Assembly (NCBI GenBank): GCA_963682175.1
Contig: OY821775.1
Location: 36,206,053 to 36,270,052, forward strand
From: Triglochin maritima
Taxonomy: Eukaryota > Streptophyta > Magnoliopsida > Alismatales > Juncaginaceae
Direction of reading: 5' to 3'
DNA length: 64,000 nucleotides
The position numbers were made by a program, and so were the translations under genes. The notes beneath the pieces are model-generated. The model was not told the DNA's origin and did not search any database. It saw only the letters and a list, made by a program, of their open reading frames with translations. Of this stretch, positions 1 to 9,678 are shown piece after piece. Each line of letters starts with the position of its first letter. The first letter of the stretch is position 1.

Positions 1-1235
1 GTCTGCTGATTCGAAGTGAGAACTTGACTCGTGGATGACATAAAGTTTTTTACAGAGTTCTCAAGTCCACGAGTTAAGTTCTCAAGCGAATTAAACCGGG
101 TTTCCAAATTGTTTGAATTTGGGAAACCTGGTTGGTTGGTGTTCTGACTTTGGGGTGACTGATGAGACTGTGAATGCATGGGAGGGTAGTGTGGTCGGTT
201 AGGTGGTCGAGAAAAGTTTGAAGGACCCCCTGAGGCATTGTTATGGTTCCATGAAAAATTAGGGTGGTTCCTCCATCCAGCATTATATGAAGATGAATAT
301 GGGTCATTCCTGGATCTATCATAGATGGCATTTACATGTTCCATCTCAGGAGGAACGAATGAACACTCACCCCCTATATGATCTATCCTACCACATAAAT
401 GACATGGAACTGAACGAGATGCAGACACATGAGATACATCGTGCTGGTTTTGGAGCTCAATCGAATCCATACGGCGCATTAAGGCCGCCATGCGTGCCTC
501 GGTGGCCGTAGTGGTATCGACGACAAATGCGGCACCCGATCTAGTCGAGTTTGCATTTGCGATCCTCGCTCCTATGCTAGATGATGCAGGTGGTTCTCTT
601 ACACTCTCCCATTGCATGGTTCTCTTAGCGAGGTCTTCTAGGAAAGCCCATGCCTCCCTTTCATCCTTTCCTAAGAACTCTCCTTGACACATGGACTCAA
701 GGAGCGTTCGGGACGGGATGTGAAGACCCTCGTAAACAATCTGACACAGGTGCCACAACTTGATGCCATGCTGAGGGCATGAGGATAGTAGCTCCTTGAA
801 CCTCTCTAAGTATGCATGGAATGGTTCGGTCTCATGTTGATAGAACGAATTGATTTCGTTCCTCAATTTTTGAGTCCGATGATTTGGAAAGTACTTCTTG
901 AGGAATGCAGATTGAAACTCGTCCCAAGTCTTAAAGGCATTCACCTGGTTGTTGTACAACCACTTCTTGGCGTCATCCTTTAGTGCAAAAGGAATGAGCC
1001 TGAGATGGATGGAGTCTGTGCTAAGTTGTTGCAGCTTGAACATAGCACATACCTCCTCAAATTCCCTGAGAAAGATATAGGGGTCACCTTTCCCAGTGAA
1101 GATATAGGGGTCAGCCATTGGACCCGAACTACGTGCGACACGAGAGGAGGAAGGTGTCGAGAAATCGATGACCGAAGCCGGATTGACAATGCTCCTCGTC
1201 AAACGACCAATTTCGTCTCGTGTCCACGAAAGCAT
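1..1235 (-). CDS. gag: Athila-like gag polyprotein, open, 3' end beyond window
   Basis: This is the structural protein of a Ty3/gypsy element, expected to form the cytoplasmic particle that packages element RNA. Reading the minus strand from the ATG at 1235, I find no stop down to base 1 (about 411 codons). The capsid region starts with DPYIFLREFEEVC and LRLIPFALKDDAKKWLY, continues through a helical part containing LERFKELLSSCPQHG and QWE, and is followed by a CX2CX4HX4C zinc knuckle (bases 363-404, CHLCGRIDHIGGEC). A Tyr/Asn/Pro-rich stretch (NDPYSSSYNAGWRNHPN) and a C-terminal helical segment (NNLETRFNSLENL) come next. The N-terminus is odd: a short DPYIF duplication suggests that part of the usual FELKPQ-type segment is missing. 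The start codon is the first ATG in frame and is tentative. The intact frame suggests a fairly young copy. Confidence 0.85.
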   Translation of the reverse strand, partial: MLSWTRDEIGRLTRSIVNPASVIDFSTPSSSRVARSSGPMADPYIFTGKGDPYIFLREFEEVCAMFKLQQLSTDSIHLRLIPFALKDDAKKWLYNNQVNAFKTWDEFQSAFLKKYFPNHRTQKLRNEINSFYQHETEPFHAYLERFKELLSSCPQHGIKLWHLCQIVYEGLHIPSRTLLESMCQGEFLGKDEREAWAFLEDLAKRTMQWESVREPPASSSIGARIANANSTRSGAAFVVDTTTATEARMAALMRRMDSIELQNQHDVSHVSASRSVPCHLCGRIDHIGGECSFVPPEMEHVNAIYDRSRNDPYSSSYNAGWRNHPNFSWNHNNASGGPSNFSRPPNRPHYPPMHSQSHQSPQSQNTNQPGFPNSNNLETRFNSLENLTRGLENSVKNFMSSTSQVLTSNQQ

Positions 1236-2285
1236 GCACAACGGTGCACACACACAAACCAATTTTTTTTTTTGAAAGAAAGAATGTGCGTAGAGGACAA
1301 GACGGTGGAACACAGGAGAGAAAGAAGGACTCAGGAGAGAAAGGAAGAAGTCCTTATGCTACGGCGGATGGGTACTGGTAAAAGCACACAAGCAAACAAG
1401 GCTCAAGTAATCCTAAGGTCGCTATAGGTCCTTACAGCTAGACGACGCCTAACTGCGATGTCACACGGCTTCAACATGCCTCACCTCCCTACAACGAGGA
1501 CCACAAAGCCCAGCAAGTGAGCCAAGATCTGGGGATCTCGTCTCTCCTACTATCGACAAAGTGGGCAACGCCGATCAGGTCATGACGGTCGGGACCGGAT
1601 CACTCTCCTAATGCGTTCAAGATCCTTAGGGCCAATGTCTACTTGATTTTAAAATTAGGCTCTTGATTAGTGTGGTTTTTGGGGCGAAGGAAAGGGTGAT
1701 GAAATCCCCCACCTTATCTTTTACGGGACAGCCCCTCCTTAGTAGCGTTTTGGAGTCTTAATCTAATAATCAACTCTCCAAACCAAACGCTCAACTCACA
1801 CTTGTTGCAATGCACTTCCTACTAACTAATGCATTTTCATACAAAATGCATGAATGAGAGTAGAAGGTGCGTACCTCACGCCAGCTCTCAGCAACAGAAA
1901 ATAGAGCTAAGATAAAAGACAATCTAAATGCCTAAGTCACATACACGATGCATGAGCTAAACAAAAAATGCCTAATCTTTTGCTTTGAATTTTAGGATCC
2001 ATGTTGCTTAAGGGAAGTTGATTATTAATCTGGGAGCAATCTAAGAATCAGAACATGCCAAATTGAGTCCCAGATTACTAAATCAATTAGGGAAACAACA
2101 CAAAGAAAAAAGAAGGTAAACAACGCTCACTAGACCGCTGATGGCGGTCTGAAGTGCCCAGTTTGCCTTGAAATTTCTCCAAACGCCTCCCCTTGCTATT
2201 CCCAGTCTCCTGAAACAACGAAAAACTACAAAACACAAATTAAATCCACTCGAATCGTCCAAACAAGAGTCTGGACTGGCACCTC
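1236..2285 (-). other. Leader between primer site and gag
   Basis: This is a non-coding leader of about 1.05 kb. It holds a near-palindromic GACCGC...GGCGGTC site at 2133-2149 and, at about 1620-1753, a block also found in the leaders of the other Athila-related elements in the window. That block includes the strings GGCCAATGTCTACTTGATTTT and GGGTGATGAAATCCCCCACC when read on the plus strand. An A/T homopolymer run lies at 1261-1275 just upstream of gag. I see no other coding potential. Confidence 0.7.
2133..2149. other. Leader palindrome, GACCGC(TGAT)GGCGGTC
   Basis: A near-perfect inverted repeat in the leader about 140 bp from the primer site. It is the counterpart of the paired palindromes in the leaders at 5617, 15772, 20754 and 24593. 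The second copy expected 21 bp away is eroded here. Confidence 0.6.
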
Positions 2286-2303
2286 CACGGCAACGGCGCC
2301 AAA
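2286..2303 (-). other. Primer-binding site, tRNA-Asp type
   Basis: Read on the minus strand this is TGGCGCCGTTGCCGTGGA, matching the complement of the plant tRNA-Asp 3' end (TGGCGCCGTTGCCGGGGA) at 17 of 18 positions. It lies a few bases inside the LTR end, as in Athila-type elements. Confidence 0.88.
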
Positions 2304-2307
2304 AACT

Positions 2308-3703
2308 TGTTGAACATTTTATTTAAAACTGCAAGTGCACGGCCGCGATGAAGCGGTGGAAAGTACGGGTCGTCCTTAGGGAGGTGAGCAGCATCTTGTT
2401 TATCAGAAATCAAGTGGCACAAAAAGGTGGAAGAAAGTTGTTTATGCTAATCTAAACTACGCTAACTACGAAGAAGCAAATGTGAAAGAAAGAGAATAAC
2501 AAATACTTCAACTAAGCTAGAGAACTTGATACTATGCAGGAATCAGTAAGAGAAATACCCCTTAGGGGGTGGAGTGACTACACAAACACAATAAGGAGGC
2601 AACCATATCTTCCTATAAGCACAAGTGTAGGTAGTGTTTGCATGTAAGGGAGGTGTCTACTTATCATGGCAAAACCCATCAATTAAATCACTAACCTATT
2701 TTGATTAACATTCATAAACACAAAGTGGTTATTTAAGAAACTAAACAAGCATGGGAGGTGTCTTAAAACTTGTGGCAAAACCCATCTAGTGAAGTGTTCT
2801 ATTCTAACAAGCAAGCATGCATTCATATTAATCAACACATTTCAAAATAAACATCCTTCCTTCCTTAATTGCATTTATGATAATCATCTCCACCCCCAAA
2901 AGGGGAGTAGTTTTACTCACTACACATTACACTAACGTTTACACTAAGATAAGAAGACATATTAACTAAGCTAGATTTAATAAAAGACAATTAAACTAAA
3001 ACATGCACAAACCATAAAAGAGGCACAAAACAAAGGAAATTTTATTGATTGAAGACTCACAATACTAGTAGCATCTCCCCTATTGAGTTTCTTGTTTCAA
3101 GGCTTTCACTTCAATTAGGGAGAATGGCCACAAGCATGGAGTAATTACAATGGAAGGTGAATAGTTCTATTTATAGCTAGAGAAAAAGCTAATCCGGGAC
3201 AATCCCCCGATGTGGGACTAAACAAATACCATAAATAGCATAAGCACGCTCTAATACACACGCTAGAAAAAGCTAAGCGGATTTGGATCCACCTGGACTG
3301 CCAATTAGCGGTTCCAGACCGCCAATTGGCGGTCTACAGGATCCGGATTAGTCTGGGCTTTCTTGGAGGCTTTCCTGGATGGTATTCTTTGTCTTTGATG
3401 CATCTACTTGGTTTGTTGGAGCTCTGACCCTAATCGAATTGCTAAAATACTCCCCATGATGTTGTGGAGTATTCTGTTTTGCTCTTAGGTCCTTCTGTCT
3501 TGCGTTCAAGTCCTTCTCCCTTGCATCTTGGTCTCCAGATCTCACAATTCAGTTCTTTTTTCCAGCTTTTGGGTCCTTTTATGCTTCATCTCTTCAAACC
3601 TATTTATTCCTGAAAACTAAGCAGAAAACTCATAACATAGTATTGTTTATGTGAAAGATAATGGATATAAGATACAAATATAAGCATGAAATGATGTCAA
3701 TCA
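2308..3703 (-). repeat. 5' LTR of the minus-strand Athila-like element
   Basis: The LTR is about 1.4 kb. In element orientation it starts TGATTGACATC at 3703 and ends TGTTCAACA at 2308. A TATAAATAG box lies at 3167-3175 (minus strand), with a pair of 18-bp palindromes upstream in U3 (3296-3313 and 3317-3334). The family resemblance to the plus-strand LTRs at 3936, 9821, 14055 and 37976 is clear at both ends and around the TATA box. Confidence 0.88.
3296..3334. promoter_or_regulatory. Paired 18-bp U3 palindromes, 21-bp period
   Basis: GACCGCCAATTGGCGGTC at 3317-3334 is a perfect 18-bp palindrome. A degenerate copy, GACTGCCAATTAGCGGTT, lies at 3296-3313, three bases away. The pair sits upstream of the TATA box. 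Regulatory function is inference. Confidence 0.6.
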
Positions 3704-3935
3704 ACTACTCACCTCACGTTTACGCATGTGAATTACATGTAGCAATCATGCATTACTACTCATATTAGACCTTGTACTGAAAGGTTGTCTTTTCATCACA
3801 ACTAAAAATAAGCTACATGTAATTCACGATTGCTTATTGCATTGGGAGTCGATACGAAGCGAAACAACTTTTCAGTTCATAGTGAGAGAAAAGACTCAAC
3901 CTTCCATTTCTTGTATAACATCATTGGTTGTAGTG
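3704..3935. other. Flanking DNA between two elements
   Basis: This 232-bp spacer has no coding potential. It contains a 16-bp perfect inverted repeat (3728-3743 against 3812-3827). Its last 86 bases (3850-3935) recur, with about three differences, inside the 3' LTR of the neighbouring element at 9735-9820. The final five bases, TAGTG, are the target duplication of that element. Confidence 0.75.
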
Positions 3936-4288
3936 TGATTGACATCATTTCATGCTCATATTTGTATCTTATATCCATTATCTTACACCTAAGCAATGCT
4001 ACATGACGAGTTTTATGTTTAGTTTTTGAAGAGAAGAGCCATGAAAGGACCAAAAAGCAGGAATAAATGACTTAATTGTGAGACCTAGGGACTGAGATGC
4101 AAGGGAGAAGGACCTGATCGTAAGACCGAAGGACCTAAGAGCAAAACAGGAAACTCCACACCATCATGGGGAGTATTTTGGCAATTCGATTCGGTTCGGA
4201 GCTCCAATAAACAAAGTAGAAGCATCCAAGACCAACAAAGACCACCAACAAAGCCCACAACAAATCCCAGATGAATCCAGATCCAATA

Positions 4289-4306
4289 GACTGCTAATTG
4301 GCGGTC
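4289..4306. promoter_or_regulatory. U3 palindrome (GACTGCTAATTGGCGGTC)
   Basis: This is a degenerate copy of the 18-bp palindrome about 120 bp upstream of the TATA box. The partner site that other family members have 21 bp downstream is not recognisable here. Confidence 0.5.
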
Positions 4307-4425
4307 CAAATCATTCTGGATCCTCTCAGACTTATGGGGCACGTGTATTAGTGTATTCTTAGTCCATTTTTGGTATTGGTTTAGTCCCACATCGGGGATT
4401 GTCCCGGATTAGCTTTTTCCATGCC

Positions 4426-4434
4426 TATAAATAG
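4426..4434 (+). promoter_or_regulatory. TATA box of 5' LTR
   Basis: TATAAATAG in a context conserved in all sister LTRs (10323, 14583, 19732, 39367) marks the probable Pol II promoter and the U3/R boundary just downstream. Confidence 0.65.
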
Positions 4435-5464
4435 AACTCTTCACCTTCCATTGTAATTACCCTTTGCTTGGTGGCATTCTCTCTACTGAGTGAGCCTTGA
4501 AGCAAAAATTCAAGGTGGAGAAGAATGCTACCTTCAATGTGAGTCATTTGTTGATAAAATAATTCTTCTAGATTCTTTTAATCTTGTCTTTTAATTTGTG
4601 CATGTTTGTTTAGTCTTTCCTTTCCTTTCCTTTTATGCTTCTTTAATATTTCTTGCTTGATTAGTGTAGTTTTATTTCAGTATAATGCTTCATTTTGTAA
4701 GAGTAGTTAGTTTAAATATGTGTCAGTAGTTCCATCCCCATTTAGGGGGTGGAGAAATATGTGATATAATTATGTAGTGTATTAAGTGTGTGTTATCTTA
4801 ATCCCTTGAGCTTTATATGATTTCCATAACCATCTAATAAGTCTCCACTCTTATCTTTGATATGCTAATTCTCTTGAATGAAACTTAGCCTATGCTTTGA
4901 TTAGTGGACATATTTTATGGGGAATGACAATGTTAGGATATGGTTGGAATTAATATTGGAAACACAATTTGTAGTGTCTGTACTCTTGTTGCCTTTACCG
5001 AAGTTAATGTCTTGTATGTTTTAATGATGTAGTCTTATCTTAATTCATGCGGAGGCATAGTAGGGTCTAGTCTTTATACATGTGTTTATTTAGCTTCATT
5101 CCAATTATTGTCTTGTATGTTAATGATGTAGTCTTATCTTAATTAATGTGGAGGCAAAGTTGGATGTAGTTTTATGATTTCATGCACAACATGTTGTGAG
5201 GAGCTTAATGAATACACACACACACACACTTCTTTATGTTCACATTATTTCTCTACCCCCTTTGGAGTTTAGTATTATTGCTTATCTTTTATTTCCATTT
5301 GCATCTTAGTGTAGTTTAGTGTAATCAACATCTCTCTCCTTTCTTTACCACTCGCCTTCGCAAAAACCAAACGTTGACACACCTCCCAGTGGACGACCCG
5401 TATTTTCCACCGCTTCAACTGGGTCGTGCACTTGCGGTTAATATAAAACGATCAATCAAGTTTT

Positions 5465-5482
5465 TGGCGCCATTGTCGGGGA
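5465..5482 (+). other. Primer-binding site, tRNA-Asp type
   Basis: TGGCGCCATTGTCGGGGA matches the tRNA-Asp complement at 16 of 18 positions, six bases after the LTR end. Confidence 0.88.
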
Positions 5483-6594
5483 GGGGCTCTGTCCAGAAGT
5501 TGGTTTGGACGATTCGAGGGGTTTTCAATTTTTTGTTTCCAGTTTTTCTTAGTCTCAGGGATATTAGAGCTCACGGGGAGGCTACTGGAAGAGTTGGAGC
5601 ACCAACACTTCAAAGGGACCGCCAAGTAGCGGTCTGGGACTGCCAATTTGCGGCCTCGTGAGGTCTTCCTGCTTTCATTTTTCTTCTGGTGGTTTATTGC
5701 TTCACTTTCGTTATCTGGGAGCCCTATTTTGCATGTTGTGACTTCTAGTTTGCTCCCATATCATTAATCACTCCCCCATTAATCAACTTGGCTCTAAAAT
5801 CCAAAGCAAAAGACTAGACGTTCTTACTTGTTTAGGTCACGCATCATGTATTGACTTAGGCATATAGTTGTCTTTTCTTTTAGCTTTATTTTCAGTTGTT
5901 GAGCGCTTGCGTGAGGTACGCAATTTCCTACACTCATTCATGCATCTCGTATGCCCATGCATTAGTTAGTAGGAATTGCATCAGGACATGAGTGAGTGAC
6001 CGTTTGATTGGAGTGATTGATTGCTAGATTTAGGATGAAAACGCTACTAAGGAGGGGTTGTCTCATAAAAGATAAGCTGGGGATTTCATCACCCTTTCCT
6101 TGGCCCCAAAAATCACTCGTAATCAAGCCTTAACTAAAAGCATGTAGACATTGGCCCTAGGATTTGGGACGCACTAGGAGAGTAATCTAGTTGAGACCGC
6201 CATGACCTGATCATCGTTGCCTACCTGGTCGATAGTAGGGGGTACTGGATCTTCGGGTCTGGTATCACTTGCTGGGCATTGTGTTCCTCATTGTAGGGAG
6301 GTGAGGCGTGTCGAGGCTAGTGACCTCGAAGTTAGTCGTTGTCTAGCCTAAGGACCCATTGTCTTACATTGTTTGACTCGTGCTTGCTAGTTAGGCTTCT
6401 ACCTGATCCCTTCACCCACGCTAGCTTTAGGGATTCTTCCCTTCTCCTCTGAGTCATCTTCTTCTCACCTACTTCTACATTTTAGTCTCCTCTCCTTTAC
6501 ACTCTCTGGTAGCATTTTAGGGTTGAGTCGAGCACTTTTTGCGAGCTTAGTCTCGTGGTGATGAGAGTGGTCGACTCGAGAGTTGCTTGTTGAG
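5483..6594 (+). other. Leader with paired palindromes and conserved block
   Basis: Non-coding leader. It holds the palindrome pair at 5617-5655 and, at about 6041-6175, the block that recurs in the leaders of all the Athila-related elements (key strings AAACGCTACTAAGGAGGGG, GATTTCATCACCCTTTCCTT and GACATTGGCCCTAGG). Such conservation in both gag-bearing and capsid-less elements would fit a packaging or dimerisation role, which is inference. Confidence 0.65.
5617..5655. promoter_or_regulatory. Paired leader palindromes, 21-bp period
   Basis: GACCGCCAAGTAGCGGTC (5617-5634) and GACTGCCAATTTGCGGCC (5638-5655) are separated by three bases. They are degenerate versions of the U3 palindrome, about 135 bp after the primer site. 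Confidence 0.55.
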
Positions 6595-8082
6595 ATGGAT
6601 TGTTACATGGGCGACCATCCATATCATTGTTGGGACCAGGACAATTCTTCTTGGTATTCCGAACCCATGCAACTGGGGGTGGCTCAGACGAACACCCCGT
6701 ATGGTTGGGATAATCTTCATTGTGTGACTGAGCATTCTTCATATAGAGGTAATATGAGAGTGGCACCGACTGCTAGACCACCATCTAGTTACGTCGGATC
6801 ATATGTTGGTCATCAAACTGAGACATTGCAAGAACCTTTGGCCTCTTTCATGCATGTGGTAGAATACGTGAGTGCACCAGTGGCTCCAGTAGCTGTACCG
6901 TGTCACTATTGTGGGTTGAGTGGTCATGATTTCGGGGAATGTCCTTATGTTCCCCCAGAGCCTGAGTATACCTTTTCCCCAAATGCTCAATATGACCATT
7001 ACGCATCCGCGTACAACCCGAGAGGGATGGATTCGTGGGGAGATAATTCGTATCCAAATTCTTATACATCATTTCCACCCCAATATCCTCCTCCCGAATA
7101 CCCAGACTTCTACCAACACCCCACTTCAAATCATTGGACTCATTCTCAGCCCATCAACACCCAACCCCAAATTTTCCCAAGCTCTGACTTACACCTCATA
7201 GTTGACCACATACCTGATTCCACGAAACCAACTTTCCTTACGTTAATGGAAACCATTCAACAATCCATACAAAATATGGCACTGCAAGTGAGTCAAATGT
7301 CGCAGCAATTACGTGAACGTGAGGAGAGAAACTTTTATTGTCAACATAAGGATTCATCTTTTGATATCGAACTGCCACCACCACATCAACAAATTCAAAG
7401 CACAATATTTCAAAGTCAAACTCCTAGTCAGTCTGAGGGACTTGGGGTTTCAATTCACGATCACTTGGTGGACGATTCGATCCCAATAGAGATTAACATG
7501 GACCAACTTCATTATGAGTCGGCACATGATTGTGCCCTATCTTCTTGTCCTGTGGCCCTTGAGCCACATGACCTTATTGTTGTACCTCCGAAGGACTCAC
7601 CTCTGGTGGATCAAGAGCTTCCTAGTCCCCTCAATTTCAAACAACCTGACGAGAGTTTGCGTCTCACTATTGTTGCTGATCATCTTGGAAATGATGGAAC
7701 ATCAAACAACTACATAGCTCATGAGGGTATTAGAAGTTTCTTGGAGGATACCTTGGGTATGAGACCCACTTTTTGTTTGCCTGGTGTGTCGGACATGCCT
7801 AACGAGGTTCTTGACCTCGTTCCGATGCACCAGCTTGTTGGTTGGAGAGTTTGGATTGACGATCATAACTACAGCAGCGCAATGGGAGAAAATCTTCTTC
7901 TGTTCCCCCTCATTTCCCAAATTCTTGAGAGGTTCAAGCTCTTTCAGTTTGATCCTTTGAATGAGACACCTTTGCGTCCAATTCATGAACCTCTCATTTC
8001 ATCTGGTGCTCTTTGTGAAGGGGGCCCACACATGCATATTCTGGCCCCACGTGGTGTAATGTTCCCTTTCCAAGTTCATTGA
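6595..8082 (+). CDS. Capsid-less gag-like zinc-knuckle protein
   Basis: An intact 495-codon ORF and the only protein of this element. I chose the ATG at 6595 because it opens the MDxYMGDHPYHCWDQDN N-terminus conserved in all sister copies. Visible parts are a divergent 90-residue N-terminus, a CX2CX4HX4C zinc knuckle (C103, C106, H111, C116), a Tyr/Pro/Asn-rich segment (about 130-190) and a predicted amphipathic helix (about 212-243, FLTLMETIQQSIQNM). A C-terminal extension of about 250 residues, rich in Asp, Pro and Leu and ending APRGVMFPFQVH, follows. The knuckle-YASxYNP-helix order matches the C-terminal half of Athila-like gag at 32068-33538, but the capsid core (LREFEE...LKDDAKKW) is absent. 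It probably binds element RNA. The function of the C-terminal extension is unknown to me. Confidence 0.8.
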   Translation: MDCYMGDHPYHCWDQDNSSWYSEPMQLGVAQTNTPYGWDNLHCVTEHSSYRGNMRVAPTARPPSSYVGSYVGHQTETLQEPLASFMHVVEYVSAPVAPVAVPCHYCGLSGHDFGECPYVPPEPEYTFSPNAQYDHYASAYNPRGMDSWGDNSYPNSYTSFPPQYPPPEYPDFYQHPTSNHWTHSQPINTQPQIFPSSDLHLIVDHIPDSTKPTFLTLMETIQQSIQNMALQVSQMSQQLREREERNFYCQHKDSSFDIELPPPHQQIQSTIFQSQTPSQSEGLGVSIHDHLVDDSIPIEINMDQLHYESAHDCALSSCPVALEPHDLIVVPPKDSPLVDQELPSPLNFKQPDESLRLTIVADHLGNDGTSNNYIAHEGIRSFLEDTLGMRPTFCLPGVSDMPNEVLDLVPMHQLVGWRVWIDDHNYSSAMGENLLLFPLISQILERFKLFQFDPLNETPLRPIHEPLISSGALCEGGPHMHILAPRGVMFPFQVH

Positions 8083-9678
8083 CCCACTCTTGAGGTTCCC
8101 ATTTGATGTCTTTTGATAAATGAAGATGGGAACTTATGTTTGTACATAGATATATATAAAAAAAAGAAAAAAAGTACAATAAAAGACTCCTTCAGTGAGC
8201 ATCGATTGTTGTGAGCCCCAACCCTTGTGTATTTGGGCTCCATTTCTTTCACGTATTTGTATCCTTCTTTAGCATCTCACAGGTTTTGAGGGAATTCAGA
8301 TTTGTGTTCATCAACATGACCTTGAACTTCCCTTTGTATTTCATGTTGGTGAGATCTCTCCTTTTTCATGCATAAATCCATGTAGTATCTTGCTCACATT
8401 CATTGAGGACAATGCATGAAGTAGGTGTGGGGGGTGTTTTACATGTGTACATAGTTGAGTCTTTTTCCTTTGATTTTATTTTCCTTTGTGTGCATTGTTA
8501 GGGTCATGTTAGTGTGCTGCATTTAATATCGATATATCTGCTTGCCATGATTCTTGGGTGACTTGTCTTCTTTTGCTTGCCTAGTGCTTTAAAATTTCAA
8601 TATTTCTTTCAAATTCTTTATGTGTTTGCGAAAGAAAATGTTTTGTGGGTTTTGCGTGTGTTTAGCATGTGCAAAACCATTGAGAGGCATATTAAAAAGA
8701 AAGCTCCCAAAATTGTCTTGAACTTGATGCATTAGGATATCTAGTACAGTGGCTTTAGGATTTATCGAGTCGTTAGGATACACCCCAGTTTCCCTTGGGG
8801 GTGAGTAATCATTGGGTTTCAGTGCTCAAACATTTAAAGAAGTCCACCCTGTACCTAGTGAGTCACTAATTCGTGTCTGTTAACTTAAGGAAGTTTGTTG
8901 TAGTCAAGGACCCTTTAAATCTTGTTGTGAGACATTAAGTGTTGGGGTTTTGGTTCATGTGTAGATAAGAAAAAAGTGAGTAGGTGTTCTCTCTTCTCGC
9001 ACGGCTCCTATCACTCGGGAAAGTAGGTCTGTGGGGACTTTGTGCCTGGTGCTTTCGAGTCATCTGACTTCGGATGTGCCGACCGAACTCCCATTACACG
9101 GGTGGTAGGGATTGCCCTATGTGGAGATGTGGGGAAAGGTGTACGTGATAGTGTAAGTCCTCATGGGCAATGATGCACGAAACCTGACCCTGGGAGAATG
9201 AAGCTCCAACTAATAAAAAAAAAGAAAAGAAACAAAAAGAAAAAATGGTAATGCAAATAAGAACCTTAATGGATTTTACACTTTGTATCACTTGAGGATG
9301 TTAAGATTGTCCACGTCTTTCACTTAATTCCTTATTTAACTTGCACGAATGGTTCATTAGGCTAGGTGTGTGGACTGATTACCTATACAGAGTTGGCCCG
9401 TAGGATTACCGCGTCCAATGATCGACAAAAAATTGTCCAACGAGTCGAGTGTCTAGATTGAATGATGCATCTTGTTCGGATTTTGTGGGTATATCCGCTA
9501 AAAACCTTTAGGAGACAACACTCCTCCTCCTTGTCAACAAAGAGGTTTAACGGCTTGTTGCACATGCTAAGTGCAACCGTGATTCCTACGAAAGTGAGTT
9601 AGGATTTCTTGTTTCTCGTTTGCTTTTCTCTTTCTTTGTTTTGCTCAGGACTAGCAAAAACTTAGGTGTGGTGGTATT
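8083..9678 (+). other. 3' untranslated region with two purine tracts
   Basis: No convincing ORF. An internal G-rich tract (GTAGGTGTGGGGGGTG, about 8420-8435) follows a conserved TTGAGGACAATGCATGAAG string, and a second tract (AGGTGTGGTGGTAT, 9664-9677) abuts the 3' LTR. Both are present in the sister elements and in the gag-protease element at 26706-36112. A-rich runs lie at 8155-8175 and 9211-9247. Confidence 0.65.

Larger units (their letters stand above)
1..3703 (-). mobile_element. Athila-like Ty3/gypsy retrotransposon, 5' part
   Basis: The element reads right to left: 5' LTR 2308-3703, primer site near 2286-2303, leader to about 1236, then gag running off the left edge. Assignment rests on the tRNA-Asp-type primer site, the LTR termini (TGATTGACATC at the right, TTGAACA at the left, read on + as TGTTGAACA) and the gag sequence. 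The right flank begins at 3704. The other end and its target duplication lie outside the window, so whether pol is present cannot be judged. Confidence 0.88.
3936..5458 (+). repeat. 5' LTR, non-autonomous Athila-related element
   Basis: About 1.52 kb, bounded by TGATTGACATC and ATCAATCA, with a 7-bp terminal inverted repeat TGATTGA/TCAATCA. U3 carries one palindrome (4289-4306) and a TATAAATAG box (4426-4434). Compared with the 3' LTR it lacks about 16 bases near 4015. A (CA)n run lies near 5213-5228. Confidence 0.9.

Noticed and set aside
1261..1275. Poly-T run as a terminator or retroposon tail
   Set aside because: It lies inside the leader of an LTR element, and nothing else indicates a Pol III gene or SINE.
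6497..7986. Several minus-strand and out-of-frame ORFs overlapping 6595-8082
   Set aside because: Shadows of the capsid-less gag-like ORF, and they are not conserved in the sister copies.
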